Origin: a virus
Strand: one strand, 5' to 3'
IMG/VR virus record: IMGVR_UViG_3300047666_001017
Coordinates: 1 to 26,696 of that record
DNA length: 26,696 bases
In this document: positions 6,993 to 14,766 of the stretch, in pieces
Numbering within the stretch: position 1 is the first letter of the stretch
Layout of the letters: every line of letters begins with the position of its first letter
The notes under the pieces: generated by a model
The model's input: the letters and a program-made list of their open reading frames with translations, nothing else
Database searches by the model: none
Told to the model about the DNA's origin: nothing
Made by a program: the position numbers and the translations under genes

Positions 6993-7771
6993 ACTTTCCA
7001 TATTCCTTTCACGTTTACAACACTGTGGATCACGCCTGATTCTGTTATTTCGCAAATGTCAGAATCAACGCCCCTGACTTTTATTTTATTTTTTTGATTG
7101 TCTAAAAAGCTAGGGGCTAATAATCGACATTGATTAACATCGCTAAGGACGACCGAATCATCAACTAAAAATCTAAACTCAGTGCCGCTTTCAGGTATCT
7201 GTAAGTCACCTGCCGCAGTGAATATATGCAATTTACTTAACGTTGCAGTGACATTGCCGGCTATTTCCACATGATTATCTTTTTCGTCCGCATGATTTTT
7301 AGCCCGTTGTAACACATTATCGGCGTAATCTCGCGTGGCTAAAACAACGCTCGGATCGATCAATAAATTAATCGTTGCGGTATTGTCTGTTACAAAAACA
7401 ATTCGAACATTAACCTCTGATATTGCACCATTGGCCGCTGCGCTTTTATAACTCGGTGGGTATTTAGCAATACCATAGCAAATGCCCGTATCAGTAAAAA
7501 ACGCCGCTTCTCTTATTGTAAATCCACCAACATGCTCGGGTACAACGCCTTCTAGAATAAATTGATTGGGTTTTTCAGGGTCATAAATAATGTTATTAAT
7601 GGCCCCCCTGTATCGCTCATTGACTAATGCAGTCTCATAACCAGTCGGATCGTATTCAACCCCTGCGCTGTCGCCGACTGCGAATTCAGTTAAATTGACA
7701 GATTCATCTGATCCCTTGGCATTTGATTCTGCAGCAAATCCAGATTGGGTGACTAAAGAATAGTAGTTCAT
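6989..7771 (-). CDS. H: Tail fibre protein, N-terminal attachment type (P2 gpH-like, DUF3751)
   Basis: The 260-residue product starts MNYYSLVTQSGFAAESNAKG and continues with LTEFAVGDSAGVEYDPTGYE and REAAFFTDTGICYGIAKYPP. These are characteristic of the phage tail-collar fibre N-terminal domain (DUF3751) that attaches to the baseplate next to gpI. The protein is much shorter than P2 H (669 residues): after about residue 165 only a short domain follows, and the host-binding part appears to have moved to the next gene. The start overlaps gpI by four bases (ATGA). Confidence 0.88.
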   Translation of the reverse strand: MNYYSLVTQSGFAAESNAKGSDESVNLTEFAVGDSAGVEYDPTGYETALVNERYRGAINNIIYDPEKPNQFILEGVVPEHVGGFTIREAAFFTDTGICYGIAKYPPSYKSAAANGAISEVNVRIVFVTDNTATINLLIDPSVVLATRDYADNVLQRAKNHADEKDNHVEIAGNVTATLSKLHIFTAAGDLQIPESGTEFRFLVDDSVVLSDVNQCRLLAPSFLDNQKNKIKVRGVDSDICEITESGVIHSVVNVKGIWKV

Positions 7772-8472
7772 AGTTTTGGGTTTACCGTTTGTTTGATTGA
7801 AGTTTTCATCACTGCACCGCGATAAAACAAACCTTGTTGAGTTATATCAGTGAACAAATATGGCTGGACAATCGTTTTTATGTGTAAAGTTTTCATCACT
7901 GCACCGCGATAAAACAACCCAGTTCGGCTTATCTCGTTTAATAGGGATGGCTGGACAGTCGTTGTGATTGCATTTTGCATGAAAGATGCTGAAAACATTT
8001 TACTCTGACGCTCTAAAATGAGGCGTAATAAATAATGTGCAGTGGCACGTTTATTATTTTTAATCGCAGTGTGAATAGAGCCACTTAGTTTTTCTGTTAT
8101 ACCCTGATCATTAACCAATATATCGACGTTAAATGTTCCGGGCACACCATTGGGTTCGGTTTCAAACCATTCTGTGATTTCAGTGTCGAGTGAAAGCGAA
8201 TTTAACCCGTGCTCAATGGCAGGACGGGTACCTTTAATTTTGTGCAAATCGAGTGAGTTAGCAACAACCTGACGTTTAATATTTTCAGGCCACTCGCTCA
8301 CCCAATCATCAACTGATAGCGCCCACGCTAAAAACGGCAAAACATCAACGGGGCAGGTTAACGGATCCCATAATTTGTTTAATGGTATATCAATCTCATG
8401 CATTCGAGCGATGGCCAGATCCAGCCCCCTCTCTAGATCTGATAAATTGCCTGGCAATAAAGATTCAGTCAC
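7768..8472 (-). CDS. I: Baseplate protein gpI (P2-like tail protein I)
   Basis: The start is assigned to the GTG at 8472. It overlaps the J stop (TAGTG), has AAGG upstream, and gives TESLLPGNLSDLERGLDLAI, which aligns with the P2 gpI N-terminus; the longer frame from 8532 lies entirely inside J. The product is 234 residues. The conserved core LWDPLTCPVDVLPFLAWALS is present. The C-terminus carries two copies of a 29-residue module containing GLFYRGAVMKT, 87 bases apart. gpI connects the baseplate wedge to the fibres. Confidence 0.92.
   Translation of the reverse strand: MTESLLPGNLSDLERGLDLAIARMHEIDIPLNKLWDPLTCPVDVLPFLAWALSVDDWVSEWPENIKRQVVANSLDLHKIKGTRPAIEHGLNSLSLDTEITEWFETEPNGVPGTFNVDILVNDQGITEKLSGSIHTAIKNNKRATAHYLLRLILERQSKMFSASFMQNAITTTVQPSLLNEISRTGLFYRGAVMKTLHIKTIVQPYLFTDITQQGLFYRGAVMKTSIKQTVNPKL
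7800..7917 (-). repeat. Direct repeat, 31-bp identical blocks 87 bp apart, in gpI C-terminus
   Basis: Positions 7800-7830 and 7887-7917 are identical over 31 bases, and the surrounding modules are similar at the protein level (TTVQPSLLNEI against TIVQPYLFTDI). A third partial unit (TVNPKL) ends the protein. The repeat lies just before the fibre gene. Confidence 0.92.
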
Positions 8473-9302
8473 TAAAGCACCACCTTGGTCAGTGTGATAC
8501 CGGTGCAATTCGGGGCTTGATTGTATAAACAAACAATGTCAGTCCAGTTGGTTAATGCGACACGCTCAACGCCTTCAACGGTCAACGCCCAGTGCACACT
8601 GGATACGTTAACTTGCCCTTTTAATATTCGACGTTGCTCAACATAAATATCAATACGTGCCTGAGCGGTGGCTAACGCGATTTCACCATCTGGCCCAGAT
8701 TTCATATAAAGCGTAGCGGTTACCGTATAGTTAACCAGTTCAGCCGCTTTTACAGTGACGTGATCAGTGATGGGTCTGCGCGGCCACAAATACGCTTCCA
8801 CTAAATCTAGCAAATTTTGTTCAGGCACCCCCGTTTTCGCCAATATATAAACGTCCATTTGGACCGGAGCGGGGCTGTTCACTTCAACCGCTTTAACGTC
8901 AGCGCTGGCGCTTAAAGCGTGGAATTTATACGCATCATCGGGACCAGCAACAGATAATCCCTCTGGGGATTGTTGTAATCTGTTTTTAAAATCACCGTCT
9001 TGTTCCTCCGTCAGTCTCAAAACGGGCGATCCGTCGGGATGGCGATAATACGTCACACCAAGGTGATCGAGTTCGGCGCCTGATGCAAACGCTAACGTAA
9101 GACCAAGGGCCATATCGTTTGCGGATTGTCGTAACGTCATTTCGCGATATGCCGCCGCCAGCACGACTCGATAAGCGGGATCAGATGGGCTGGCATTTTC
9201 TAGCGCTGCTCGAGCCACTATATCATCAACAATCAACTGAAAATCAACTTGCTGAACGACATCAAGAGGAGGTAATAGCGCTAAATTTAAACGGTTACTC
9301 AT
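8472..9302 (-). CDS. J: Baseplate assembly protein J (P2 gpJ-like)
   Basis: The 276-residue protein starts MSNRLNLALLPPLDVVQQVD, the usual opening of the baseplate J family, and contains DRLxVTYYRHPDG-like (LDHLGVTYYRHPDGSPVLRL) and KAVEVNSPAPVQMDVYILAK segments typical of gpJ. It is a wedge component of the contractile baseplate and interacts with W and I, its neighbours on each side. The length is close to P2 J (302 residues). No odd features. Confidence 0.94.
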   Translation of the reverse strand: MSNRLNLALLPPLDVVQQVDFQLIVDDIVARAALENASPSDPAYRVVLAAAYREMTLRQSANDMALGLTLAFASGAELDHLGVTYYRHPDGSPVLRLTEEQDGDFKNRLQQSPEGLSVAGPDDAYKFHALSASADVKAVEVNSPAPVQMDVYILAKTGVPEQNLLDLVEAYLWPRRPITDHVTVKAAELVNYTVTATLYMKSGPDGEIALATAQARIDIYVEQRRILKGQVNVSSVHWALTVEGVERVALTNWTDIVCLYNQAPNCTGITLTKVVL

Positions 9303-9308
9303 AAATAG

Positions 9309-9659
9309 TTACTCATAAATAATGCCTTGAAACTCTATTGGTTTGCCATCGATTAATGCGTTGCCGATAATTTTAAATTCGAGCTGATTATTGCCCAGGG
9401 ATTCCACTGTCATTTCTGACAATTTAAAATCTTCCAACCCATTAGCTGGATTATTAATTGATTCAGCGAGACGAACATACACATTCATATAAAATCTGCG
9501 GTCAACATTGTGATCGACCATTTCAAATATACGAGACCCAAAATCACGCGCACCGACTACAGATCCTAAAGGGGTATTAATGACATCAGCTAAACGTTGG
9601 CGTAAATAAGGGGTCCCCGTTAATGTTTTACCCGTTACTCTATCTGTGCCTTGTTTCAT
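9309..9659 (-). CDS. W: Baseplate wedge protein W (gp25-like lysozyme fold)
   Basis: The start is placed at the ATG at 9659, which overlaps the previous stop (TGATG) with AAGG about 8 bases upstream; a GTG at 9662 is possible. The product is about 116 residues, typical for GPW/gp25. It contains RQRLADVINTPLGSVVGARD and DFGSRIFEMVD, matching the family's conserved TxPGxRxxRxxFGS pattern. The T4 gp25 homologue couples the baseplate to the sheath. Confidence 0.93.
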   Translation of the reverse strand: MKQGTDRVTGKTLTGTPYLRQRLADVINTPLGSVVGARDFGSRIFEMVDHNVDRRFYMNVYVRLAESINNPANGLEDFKLSEMTVESLGNNQLEFKIIGNALIDGKPIEFQGIIYE

Positions 9660-9856
9660 CACGCAACCTTATATGATCCCGCGCTTGATCCACCCGTAAC
9701 AACCACTTGTGCATCAGCCTTTATTCCATCGATTAACGCCTCAACAATCGCCTCAACCATGATCGATTGCTTTGAATGTTCTCCACCGGTTACAAAACCT
9801 TTTGATTCTAATGTTCTCATAGCTGCAGATGTGATTTTTGACGCACTTAACCCCAT
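9659..9856 (-). CDS. Small conserved phage protein between V and W (65 aa)
   Basis: The product starts MGLSASKITSAAMRTLESKG and ends VVVTGGSSAGSYKVA. Small proteins of this form occur between V and W in other P2-like tails, but I know of no function. It overlaps its neighbours at both ends by a few bases. No membrane segment. A baseplate or spike accessory role is an inference from position. Confidence 0.75.
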   Translation of the reverse strand: MGLSASKITSAAMRTLESKGFVTGGEHSKQSIMVEAIVEALIDGIKADAQVVVTGGSSAGSYKVA

Positions 9857-10485
9857 TATTTACCCGCCTTGACTTGTGATGAGCAATCGCTATGGGGTGC
9901 GCCCGTATAAGCACACACATGTGCACCGGTAACCACGCCCGCGCCATTATTTAAGCTGATATTTTTAGCATCTGAATGAATAGTGACGCTACCTTTGCTG
10001 CTCAATAGAGCGTTACCCTTACTATTAATGCTGGTTTCCCCAGCCGTATTGATAGTGGTATCTTTTTCGGTATTTATGATGGCCGATCCTTTATACGTCG
10101 CTGTGTAATCGCCAGTGCTTCGGTCGTGACTGATTTGTGAACCGTCACCGAACTGAACAATAAACAAATCTGGATTGTCGCTTGGCGCGGGGGTTTGTGC
10201 GTGATAACTGCCAGGGTAAACTTCACCGAGCAACAAATTGCCAGGTGAAATAACCGTGGCACCCTCGCCAACTTCGGGAAACCACCAAACAATTGCCGCA
10301 CCTGAACGAATAGGTTTAATGGGTAACCAGGCTGTGTGCATAGGTTTTTCAGCGCTACCGTACGCCACTTTTACCAAGTAATTTACAGCGTCGACTTCAC
10401 TGATTTTCCCGCGAACAACGGTTTCAGACAGCGCGCGCTCGAGGTCATTAATGCGCTGTAATATTTCTGCGAGTTGCTCACTCAT
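9856..10485 (-). CDS. V: Baseplate spike protein V (P2 gpV-like)
   Basis: The 209-residue product is close to P2 V (211). After a short N-terminal helix (MSEQLAEILQRINDLERAL) comes an OB-fold domain (RGKISEVDAVNYLVKVAYGS, WWFPEVGEGATVISPGNLLL). The C-terminal half is a triple-stranded beta-helix type stretch (NTEKDTTINTAGETSINSKG, NALLSSKGSVTIHSDAKNIS). The end, GVVTGAHVCAYTGAPHSDCS, matches the conserved tip of short gpV spikes. The trimer punctures the outer membrane. The start overlaps the upstream gene by 8 bases. Confidence 0.94.
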   Translation of the reverse strand: MSEQLAEILQRINDLERALSETVVRGKISEVDAVNYLVKVAYGSAEKPMHTAWLPIKPIRSGAAIVWWFPEVGEGATVISPGNLLLGEVYPGSYHAQTPAPSDNPDLFIVQFGDGSQISHDRSTGDYTATYKGSAIINTEKDTTINTAGETSINSKGNALLSSKGSVTIHSDAKNISLNNGAGVVTGAHVCAYTGAPHSDCSSQVKAGK

Positions 10486-11026
10486 TTCGAGTACCTATAT
10501 AATTGGCTTCATGCGCTAAGCCAATTTCAGGAGCAAAACCAAACAGCGCGTTCGTGGGTAAAAAGTCTGGCTCTTGATTAATCTCGCCGATATAAACGGT
10601 TTGTTTTGCAACAACGACCCATGATTCGAACCCTTTATCACCGGATTTAAATAAGCCGGGATAAAGATGTATGTCTTCCGAACTAGTCACTGAGCGACCC
10701 AGCCCAAATTTGTTGTTTTTAATGGTTTGAGCCACGGCCGCTGCAAAATTTCTAATTTCTAGCTCTACATTTTTTGTCATAGTTGACAAAATGCAGTGGT
10801 AAACCATCTCACATTCAAACGCCATGCGACCATCCCCACGGTTTTCACCCGGAGACATTTCAGCTATCTCAATTAAAACCGCAGGCGACTTGACTCGTAC
10901 ATGATGCCCATTTTCATCATCTGCAGGTTTGTACGATTCGCACGTGTTCAATGGCAATTTTTTATTTAATTCGGTGATTTGCGCGTCGTGTAAATCCGTA
11001 AAATTCAGTAGTATGTTATTTTGCAT
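10478..11026 (-). CDS. Neck or tail-completion protein, possibly Mu gp37/DUF1834-like (182 aa)
   Basis: The product starts MQNNILLNFTDLHDAQITEL. An internal KSPAVLIEIAEMSPGENRGD and FECEMVYHCILSTMTKNVEL resemble the pattern of Mu gp37/DUF1834-type proteins, which are small neck or tail-terminator proteins. It lies between the gpZ-like gene and V, where P2 has R and S. The family call is from memory of the pattern, not a search. Overlap with the previous gene is 11 bases. Confidence 0.65.
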   Translation of the reverse strand: MQNNILLNFTDLHDAQITELNKKLPLNTCESYKPADDENGHHVRVKSPAVLIEIAEMSPGENRGDGRMAFECEMVYHCILSTMTKNVELEIRNFAAAVAQTIKNNKFGLGRSVTSSEDIHLYPGLFKSGDKGFESWVVVAKQTVYIGEINQEPDFLPTNALFGFAPEIGLAHEANYIGTRNE

Positions 11027-11558
11027 GATTCACCACGTAATTTAATTCTTGTTTAAGCAATCGCTGAAACTCAGCAGGGACCCTCAATTGAAAACGATTG
11101 AAAACTTCAGTTGCCTGTTCGCTGATTTCAACCACTTCTGCTTTAACGGGAAATCGACTCGCGCCGACCCTTCTCCACACTCTGGATTTATCGCCGTAAA
11201 CTTTGCGGTAAAAAGCCCCGGCGTATTTTCGTTTGCCGACTGTCACGCCGCTTTTTGTCTGCCGCGCATGACCTAACATTTCTGCTGGTAATGCATTGAC
11301 ACCCATCCACAAAATGGTGGTTGCATCGAGACCCACACCGTCAGTTGACAAATAAAATCGGGGAGCAAGGGCTTTTTGAGAAACCGCTAAACTTTGCGCC
11401 AGCTCTCGGGCCATTCTTGATTTTACCCAGCGCATTGTTTTTTTAATGGCTCGTTGGCCGGCTAACGCGAGTTGCTTTGGAGTGCCCTGAATTAATGCAC
11501 TCGCTAGCTGTAATTCTTTTGCAAAATCGATCTGAATATTAACGCCATTTTGAGACAT
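11016..11558 (-). CDS. Minor tail protein Z-like (tail completion/neck)
   Basis: The start is set at the ATG at 11558 (MSQNGVNIQIDFAKELQLAS), with GAGG 9 bases upstream. A longer open frame to 11720 would give a hydrophobic, Met-rich leader overlapping the previous gene and is not credible. The 180-residue product has AIKKTMRWVKSRMARELAQS followed by KALAPRFYLSTDGVG and KRKYAGAFYRKVYGDKSRVW, the layout of lambda gpZ/HK97 gp10-type tail completion proteins. It overlaps the upstream gene by 20 bases. Confidence 0.8.
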   Translation of the reverse strand: MSQNGVNIQIDFAKELQLASALIQGTPKQLALAGQRAIKKTMRWVKSRMARELAQSLAVSQKALAPRFYLSTDGVGLDATTILWMGVNALPAEMLGHARQTKSGVTVGKRKYAGAFYRKVYGDKSRVWRRVGASRFPVKAEVVEISEQATEVFNRFQLRVPAEFQRLLKQELNYVVNHAK

Positions 11559-11910
11559 TGTTTTGATCCTCAAAGATGGCAGTTTCGGACAAATCGTCCG
11601 ATAAAAAAATGACGGTACAACCATCACCGTCATCATCATGATCCGCAGCAAAAAAAGATTTTCCCAAATGCGGAATGATAATTTTCCACTCTTTTGATAA
11701 TTCACTGTGTTCAAGATCACTGACGCATAAAGTGGCCGAAAAGTTTTTTAAAACCAAGCCGCCTTTTTTGCCCTTTACGATCACATCTTCTTCAGGCCCC
11801 GCATAAACGCCTTTTATTTTGATGGGCTCGCCGTCTGGTTTTAAAAAAGTAATGGGTTTGCCAAGCCGCCGGATTATCCGGCGGCTTGCCATCGCGAAAG
11901 GATCGCGCAT
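11539..11910 (-). CDS. Head-tail connector protein, possibly lambda gpFII-like (123 aa)
   Basis: The ATG at 11910 overlaps the capsid stop (TAATG). An in-frame ATG at 11892 (MASRRIIRRLGKP) is an alternative start. The short basic and beta-rich protein (KPITFLKPDGEPIKIKGVYA, KKGGLVLKNFSATLCVSDLE) has the size and position of lambda gpFII, the head-tail joining protein encoded after capsid E. The acidic run ADHDDDGDG near residue 90 is unusual. The first 48 bases carry two hairpins that would hinder ribosome access. Confidence 0.7.
   Translation of the reverse strand: MRDPFAMASRRIIRRLGKPITFLKPDGEPIKIKGVYAGPEEDVIVKGKKGGLVLKNFSATLCVSDLEHSELSKEWKIIIPHLGKSFFAADHDDDGDGCTVIFLSDDLSETAIFEDQNNVSKWR
11862..11907 (-). 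promoter_or_regulatory. Two adjacent hairpins in the first codons after the capsid gene
   Basis: CAAGCCGCCGGA (11862-11873) pairs perfectly with TCCGGCGGCTTG (11877-11888) around a 3-base loop: 12 bp with 9 G/C pairs. Next to it, CGCGA (11893-11897) pairs with TCGCG (11903-11907). On the minus strand they begin 3 and 22 bases after the start of the connector gene. No T-run follows directly, so this is not an ordinary terminator. It may reduce translation of the connector relative to capsid, or shield the 3' end of the capsid message; that role is inferred. Confidence 0.6.
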
Positions 11911-12908
11911 TACGCAGATTTAATACGTAATTTACGCACAGCCAGTGGGCTAGTACATACATTGATTGGGTTGGATTGCGACTCAAGATCAACGCCTTTA
12001 CCCATGCGCTTTGGCTCTGATTTAGAGTAATATGGCAAACCAATCGTATTCACCGTCTCGTTATAGTTTGCAGGAGAAAAACGGGTCAAGAATAATCCTG
12101 GCTTATCTTCTGGAAAAACCACGGCCTCACCCTCTTTCATAAATTCAGTGCCGTTCACATCCTGCATAAATTCTTCCCAATAGATGCCTTGCCACAATAC
12201 TCCAACCCGTACATCATCACGTAATGCACTGCTGTTTTCATATCGATCAAACGCCTTAACAAAATCAGCATTTTCAAGAAGCTCATTAAAGAACGTGGGT
12301 GAGACGAAACCGCGATAGCGCTTACCTATAATGCCAGACTGATTTTTTTCTGATGCGCGTTTTACATCTAGCAATTGAGTACGCAAAGGTTTTGTAAAAT
12401 CGATTTCATGGTAAATATTTTTTTCAGTAATGTTGAAACGCTTAAACAAGTCTTCGATAACATTGCCTGTTGCGCCCAAAATTTTACCGAAAATGGCGCC
12501 AATACGGTGGTACTCAAGCGTTACATCTAAACTGATGCGTTGCTCCTCATGTTTTTCCATGATCAGCGCTTCTAATGGTTCAAGCTCGTCTTCGCTGCCA
12601 AACGCGCGCGTGTTTTGAATATCATCTGCAAAGATGCTAGCTTCAAGGGGTAAATGCACCGATCTAAACGTATAAATATCGCGTTGTGAATCATCAATGT
12701 GCGTGCCATCCGCTCCACGGGGTTTTTCTGGCACCAGAATAAATTTGCCGTCTTTGTATTCAATATCGACAGATGTGGTGCGTATTCCTCGCTCTTCAAA
12801 AAGCTTTAATGCAGCGATCCGAGTTTTTGGCACATCAACCGTGTTAATGGATGCAGTTAAAGATTTAACCGTGAATTTTTCTGATGCGATTGCTTGTTCT
12901 AAGTCCAT
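11910..12908 (-). CDS. E: Major capsid protein (lambda gpE family)
   Basis: The 332-residue protein is close to lambda E (341). It carries the family's EKFTVKSLTASINTVDVPKT, ALKLFEERGIRTTSVDIEYK and VLWQGIYWEEFMQDVNGTEF segments and ends with an IGLPYYSKSEPKRMGKGVDL stretch like other PF03864 proteins (YAxxxP type). It forms the T=7-type shell, stabilised by the decoration protein encoded just upstream. The gene symbol follows lambda and is not the tail gene E. The next gene starts within the stop codon. Confidence 0.95.
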   Translation of the reverse strand: MDLEQAIASEKFTVKSLTASINTVDVPKTRIAALKLFEERGIRTTSVDIEYKDGKFILVPEKPRGADGTHIDDSQRDIYTFRSVHLPLEASIFADDIQNTRAFGSEDELEPLEALIMEKHEEQRISLDVTLEYHRIGAIFGKILGATGNVIEDLFKRFNITEKNIYHEIDFTKPLRTQLLDVKRASEKNQSGIIGKRYRGFVSPTFFNELLENADFVKAFDRYENSSALRDDVRVGVLWQGIYWEEFMQDVNGTEFMKEGEAVVFPEDKPGLFLTRFSPANYNETVNTIGLPYYSKSEPKRMGKGVDLESQSNPINVCTSPLAVRKLRIKSA

Positions 12909-12947
12909 TGTGTGATCTCTTAATCTATAAATAAAGGGGGTGACTGT

Positions 12948-13310
12948 TTACAGACGTACAATAATTTGTTGCGTTGCCAATTCAGCTATTGCCGCTGTTT
13001 TTTCTGAGGCTGTGATAGATTCGGGCCATATTAAATGAGTATCTAAAACAGCCGTCAAACGGGTATGCGCCAAAGCGGTGACAGCGGTACCGGTGGCATC
13101 AGCTGGGCCAAATAAAATAGCCGTGGCAACATTGCCCTCGGTGGCGCTTGTAGCAATGTCTAACTGCACAAACGTGCCGTCTGCCATTTTTCCGAGTACC
13201 GTTGCGCTTAGGTGGTTACCCGACGCTACCGTAATTTCATCTTTAGACAGTCCCGAAATTTCAGACGTGATATGGGCGCTTTTACGCGCGCCTAATACAG
13301 AATGATCCAT
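12948..13310 (-). CDS. D: Head decoration protein (lambda gpD-like)
   Basis: The start is set at the ATG at 13310 (MDHSVLGARKSAHITSEISG) with GAGA about 9 bases upstream; a TTG at 13325 would add five residues. The 120-residue product includes KMADGTFVQLD and ends IAELATQQIIVRL, as in the HDPD/gpD family (lambda D, 110 residues). It binds as trimers at local three-fold axes of the expanded head. It lies between the protease/scaffold gene and the capsid gene, as in lambda. Confidence 0.92.
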   Translation of the reverse strand: MDHSVLGARKSAHITSEISGLSKDEITVASGNHLSATVLGKMADGTFVQLDIATSATEGNVATAILFGPADATGTAVTALAHTRLTAVLDTHLIWPESITASEKTAAIAELATQQIIVRL

Positions 13311-13362
13311 AATGTAATCTCTCAATTTAATTGTTAGTCAGTAAAAATAAAGGCTGTGTTAA

Positions 13363-13881
13363 TTAACGATTTTTATAAATGTCATTCGCGTTTAATTCAG
13401 CCTCTTTTTCATCTTTTTTATCAATGATATGTCGAGAGCTATCACTCGTTTCATCAGCGCTCGCTTGTGCGTCATGGATCGCTAACCCGACCATTTTGAT
13501 AGGATCTTGCATGTGCGTAACCAGTGACTCAAATGAAGCGCTTAAACCCGATGCAGCCAAAGTGTCTTTCAATGCGCTGGCTGATGTGATCATGCTTAAG
13601 GCTAATGCTTTAGTCACCCCCGGCTGCAACAGTGTTGCCGACATTGCTGGCATATTCGACTCAACACATAAATCAACGATAGAATAAACGTCGTCTAGAG
13701 CCATCAATTCGGGCGCGGGTGTTAATGAAACGTTTAATGCTGTCATGACGTCCGGGCGCTCGGTTTTAATTGATGCAATAAAATCAGCAGCACTTACCGC
13801 AGATGCAAGAGGTAAACGTAATTCGGATGGGGTTTTATTGTCTGTATTTGACGTTTCATCGCCATTATTAGCTTTTGCCAT
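13363..13881 (-). CDS. Nested scaffold protein (lambda Nu3-like) by internal start
   Basis: Codon 296 of the protease gene is an in-frame ATG at 13881. The upstream sequence is CCAGGAACAAACACTT, so an AGGA site sits about 10 bases away. Translation here would give a 172-residue protein starting MAKANNGDETSNTDNKTPSE, corresponding to the C-terminal domain alone. Lambda makes Nu3 the same way inside C. The internal start is inferred from the site and the homology of layout. Confidence 0.6.
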   Translation of the reverse strand: MAKANNGDETSNTDNKTPSELRLPLASAVSAADFIASIKTERPDVMTALNVSLTPAPELMALDDVYSIVDLCVESNMPAMSATLLQPGVTKALALSMITSASALKDTLAASGLSASFESLVTHMQDPIKMVGLAIHDAQASADETSDSSRHIIDKKDEKEAELNANDIYKNR

Positions 13882-14766
13882 AAGTGTTTGTTCCTGGTTT
13901 CCTGAGTTAATTTGTGATTGATTAACGAGTTCGCTGATCACATCTTCATAGCTGCCTAATCGGTGAGCCATCCCTTTGTCTACTGCGTTTTGTCCGACTA
14001 AAACACCGCCTTGGCCAAATTCGGTTAAGACCGTTTCACGATCTACATGCATATTTCGCGCAATGCGATCAATGAAAATATCAGCCAGTTGATCTGCTTC
14101 GTTTTGATAAGATTTTCGCCCTTCTTTTGTGCCGGGGTCCAAACGTTTTTTAGGTGACTGGCTGGATATTATTTCTATGATTTCAGTGTCGTTTTCATCC
14201 GATTTAGAGCGTCTGAAACTTATAACCGTACCGATTGAACCCACTCTGGCGGTGGCATCCATCACCACCTCATCAGCAGATGAGGCGATCCAGTAGGCTG
14301 CAGAACAACAAGACGATCCGACGTAAGCGGTGATCGGTTTATTGCCTCTGGATTTAAATACCATTTCTGAAAACTCATGAATGCCGTCCGCTTCACCGCC
14401 GCCGCTGGCAAAATTGAGTACTACAGAATGAATGTCGGCTCGCTCTTGTGCCGTAGTCCAACATTTAGCCAGATTTTGTGTGGATGTGCCGCCGCAAATA
14501 TCGTCAAACATACTGGCGTAACGACTTATCACACCTGTTATATGAATAATGCCCACACCCTCACGTACTTCTAAACCGCGACTGACTTCATCACCGCTTT
14601 TGCCTTCAAGCGCGGTAATAACTGCATCTGAGACGTTGCTGTTATTACCCACGAATTTTATATTGTCGAGATCACGTGTAGATAACGATTTCATGATATC
14701 GAGATAACTTTGCTCCACTGCCCATCTGCGGGACATGAGGAAATCAAGGCTGAGAGCTTTTTTCAC
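13363..14766 (-). CDS. C: Head maturation protease, S49 family (lambda gpC-like)
   Basis: The 467-residue protein has an N-terminal S49 (SppA/ClpP-like) protease domain and a C-terminal scaffold domain. Landmarks: GVGIIHITGVISRY (about 70-83), NFASGGGEADGIHEF (118-132) and the nucleophile region GSSCCSAAYWIASSADE (150-165), probable catalytic Ser155. VGSIGTVISF follows at about 175-184, and a Lys pair near 206-207 may supply the base. From residue 296 the sequence is Ala/Ser-rich and helical, as in lambda Nu3. It overlaps the portal gene by four bases. It would cleave scaffold and portal during prohead maturation. Confidence 0.93.
   Translation of the reverse strand: MKKALSLDFLMSRRWAVEQSYLDIMKSLSTRDLDNIKFVGNNSNVSDAVITALEGKSGDEVSRGLEVREGVGIIHITGVISRYASMFDDICGGTSTQNLAKCWTTAQERADIHSVVLNFASGGGEADGIHEFSEMVFKSRGNKPITAYVGSSCCSAAYWIASSADEVVMDATARVGSIGTVISFRRSKSDENDTEIIEIISSQSPKKRLDPGTKEGRKSYQNEADQLADIFIDRIARNMHVDRETVLTEFGQGGVLVGQNAVDKGMAHRLGSYEDVISELVNQSQINSGNQEQTLMAKANNGDETSNTDNKTPSELRLPLASAVSAADFIASIKTERPDVMTALNVSLTPAPELMALDDVYSIVDLCVESNMPAMSATLLQPGVTKALALSMITSASALKDTLAASGLSASFESLVTHMQDPIKMVGLAIHDAQASADETSDSSRHIIDKKDEKEAELNANDIYKNR

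Noticed and set aside
8473-8532. N-terminal extension of gpI
   Set aside because: It is wholly within J, and the family alignment begins at the GTG at 8472.
11559-11720. N-terminal extension of the gpZ-like protein
   Set aside because: It overlaps the connector gene for 160 bases, gives an odd Met-rich leader, and the ATG at 11558 has a good ribosome site.
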